This document shows, piece after piece, positions 63,715 to 64,000 of a stretch of 64,000 nucleotides of DNA. Each line of letters begins with the position of its first letter. Position 1 is the stretch's first letter. The position numbers and the translations under genes were made by a program. The DNA is taken from NCBI RefSeq assembly GCF_000835495.1, contig NW_015622541.1:1-64000 (forward strand). Reading direction: 5' to 3'. The notes under the pieces are model-generated. The model saw nothing but the letters and a program-made list of their open reading frames with translations, did not search any database and had not been told where the DNA came from. The DNA comes from Cladophialophora immunda (Eukaryota; Ascomycota; Eurotiomycetes; Chaetothyriales; Herpotrichiellaceae).

Positions 63715-64000
63715 ATGATGGCAGCACGACCTCTACTGCTTGGCCTAGCTTCAGCAGCCCGGTCCGGGGCTCTGGGTCTCCCCTTTCGGGCCGCAGCTGC
63801 ACCCCAACGGGCCTTTCAACAATCTACAGCAAACCTCAGACCCACGGCGGCGACTTCGAGCCCTTCAGGAGCGACCCCTCTGAATAGCCAGACGCCACCT
63901 CCGGGCACTGTGCCCCCTCAAGCCGAAGTGTTTGCAGACAACAAGCACGCTGCATTCCTGGGTGAAGCTGATAGCAATGAAGGGCACGATGCCGTTCGAG
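63715..64000 (+). CDS. 5' end of a gene with a mitochondrial-type leader, cut by the window edge
   Basis: An ATG-ATG at 63715 opens a frame that stays open to the last base (95 codons). The first 45 residues (MMAARPLLLGLASAARSGAL, then RAAAAPQRAFQQSTANLRP) are rich in Ala, Arg and Ser without acidic residues, as in mitochondrial import signals. A Pro/Thr/Ser-rich linker and VFADNKHAAFLGEADSNEG follow. I cannot identify the mature protein from this fragment. Confidence 0.6.
   Translation, partial: MMAARPLLLGLASAARSGALGLPFRAAAAPQRAFQQSTANLRPTAATSSPSGATPLNSQTPPPGTVPPQAEVFADNKHAAFLGEADSNEGHDAVR

Noticed and set aside
1..64000. CRISPR arrays, tRNA, rRNA
   Set aside because: No regularly spaced direct repeats of array type and no cloverleaf or ribosomal sequence was seen; CRISPR is not expected in a fungal chromosome.

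Overview
The window is a chromosome end of a filamentous ascomycete (Pezizomycotina, probably a eurotiomycete such as an Aspergillus or Penicillium relative). It opens with (AACCCT)n, which is TTAGGG read from the other strand. It then runs about 11.5 kb of AT-rich DNA mutated in the repeat-induced point mutation (RIP) style, and continues as about 52 kb of ordinary GC-balanced DNA carrying genes with short (46-78 nt) GT-AG introns. TTAGGG argues against the 12-base telomere unit I recall for Aspergillus oryzae. The species cannot be fixed from this alone, and I saw no tRNA or rRNA gene.

Layout. 1-100 telomere. 101-1790 is a RIP-destroyed minus-strand gene resembling OrsD/telomere-linked-helicase proteins, cut off by the telomere. 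1791-11507 holds dead retroelements: a solo LTR, a readable but stop-riddled Ty3/gypsy pol with its 3' LTR, and a second minus-strand LTR element with gag, plus one island of un-RIPped DNA. 12-23 kb is a decayed transition zone: a pseudogenised Zn2Cys6 regulator, a second Zn2Cys6 fragment, a secreted amidohydrolase, then about 4.9 kb of gene debris.

22.5-30.5 kb is a possible small catabolic group: zinc alcohol dehydrogenase, a carboxymuconolactone decarboxylase-like/aldehyde dehydrogenase fusion, a ToxD-like reductase and a regulator. 33-48 kb holds a GPI-type PEBP-like protein, a Vps62/DUF946 protein, a Dal5-type transporter, a LaeA-like methyltransferase, a DUF1295 membrane enzyme, a DHA1 drug exporter divergent from a P450, and a dienelactone hydrolase. 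The methyltransferase, membrane enzyme, exporter and P450 form a plausible but unproven secondary-metabolism set without a backbone synthase.

48-64 kb holds a DUF1275 membrane protein divergent from a secreted bicupin oxalate decarboxylase, two Zn2Cys6 regulators facing away from each other around a coding remnant, a seven-exon sugar transporter, and a second zinc alcohol dehydrogenase. The regulator, transporter and dehydrogenase at 56-63 kb look like a sugar or polyol utilisation group. The window ends inside the first exon of a gene with a mitochondrial-type leader. Gene models were built by hand from reading frame, splice sites and family conservation; exon coordinates are given in each entry.
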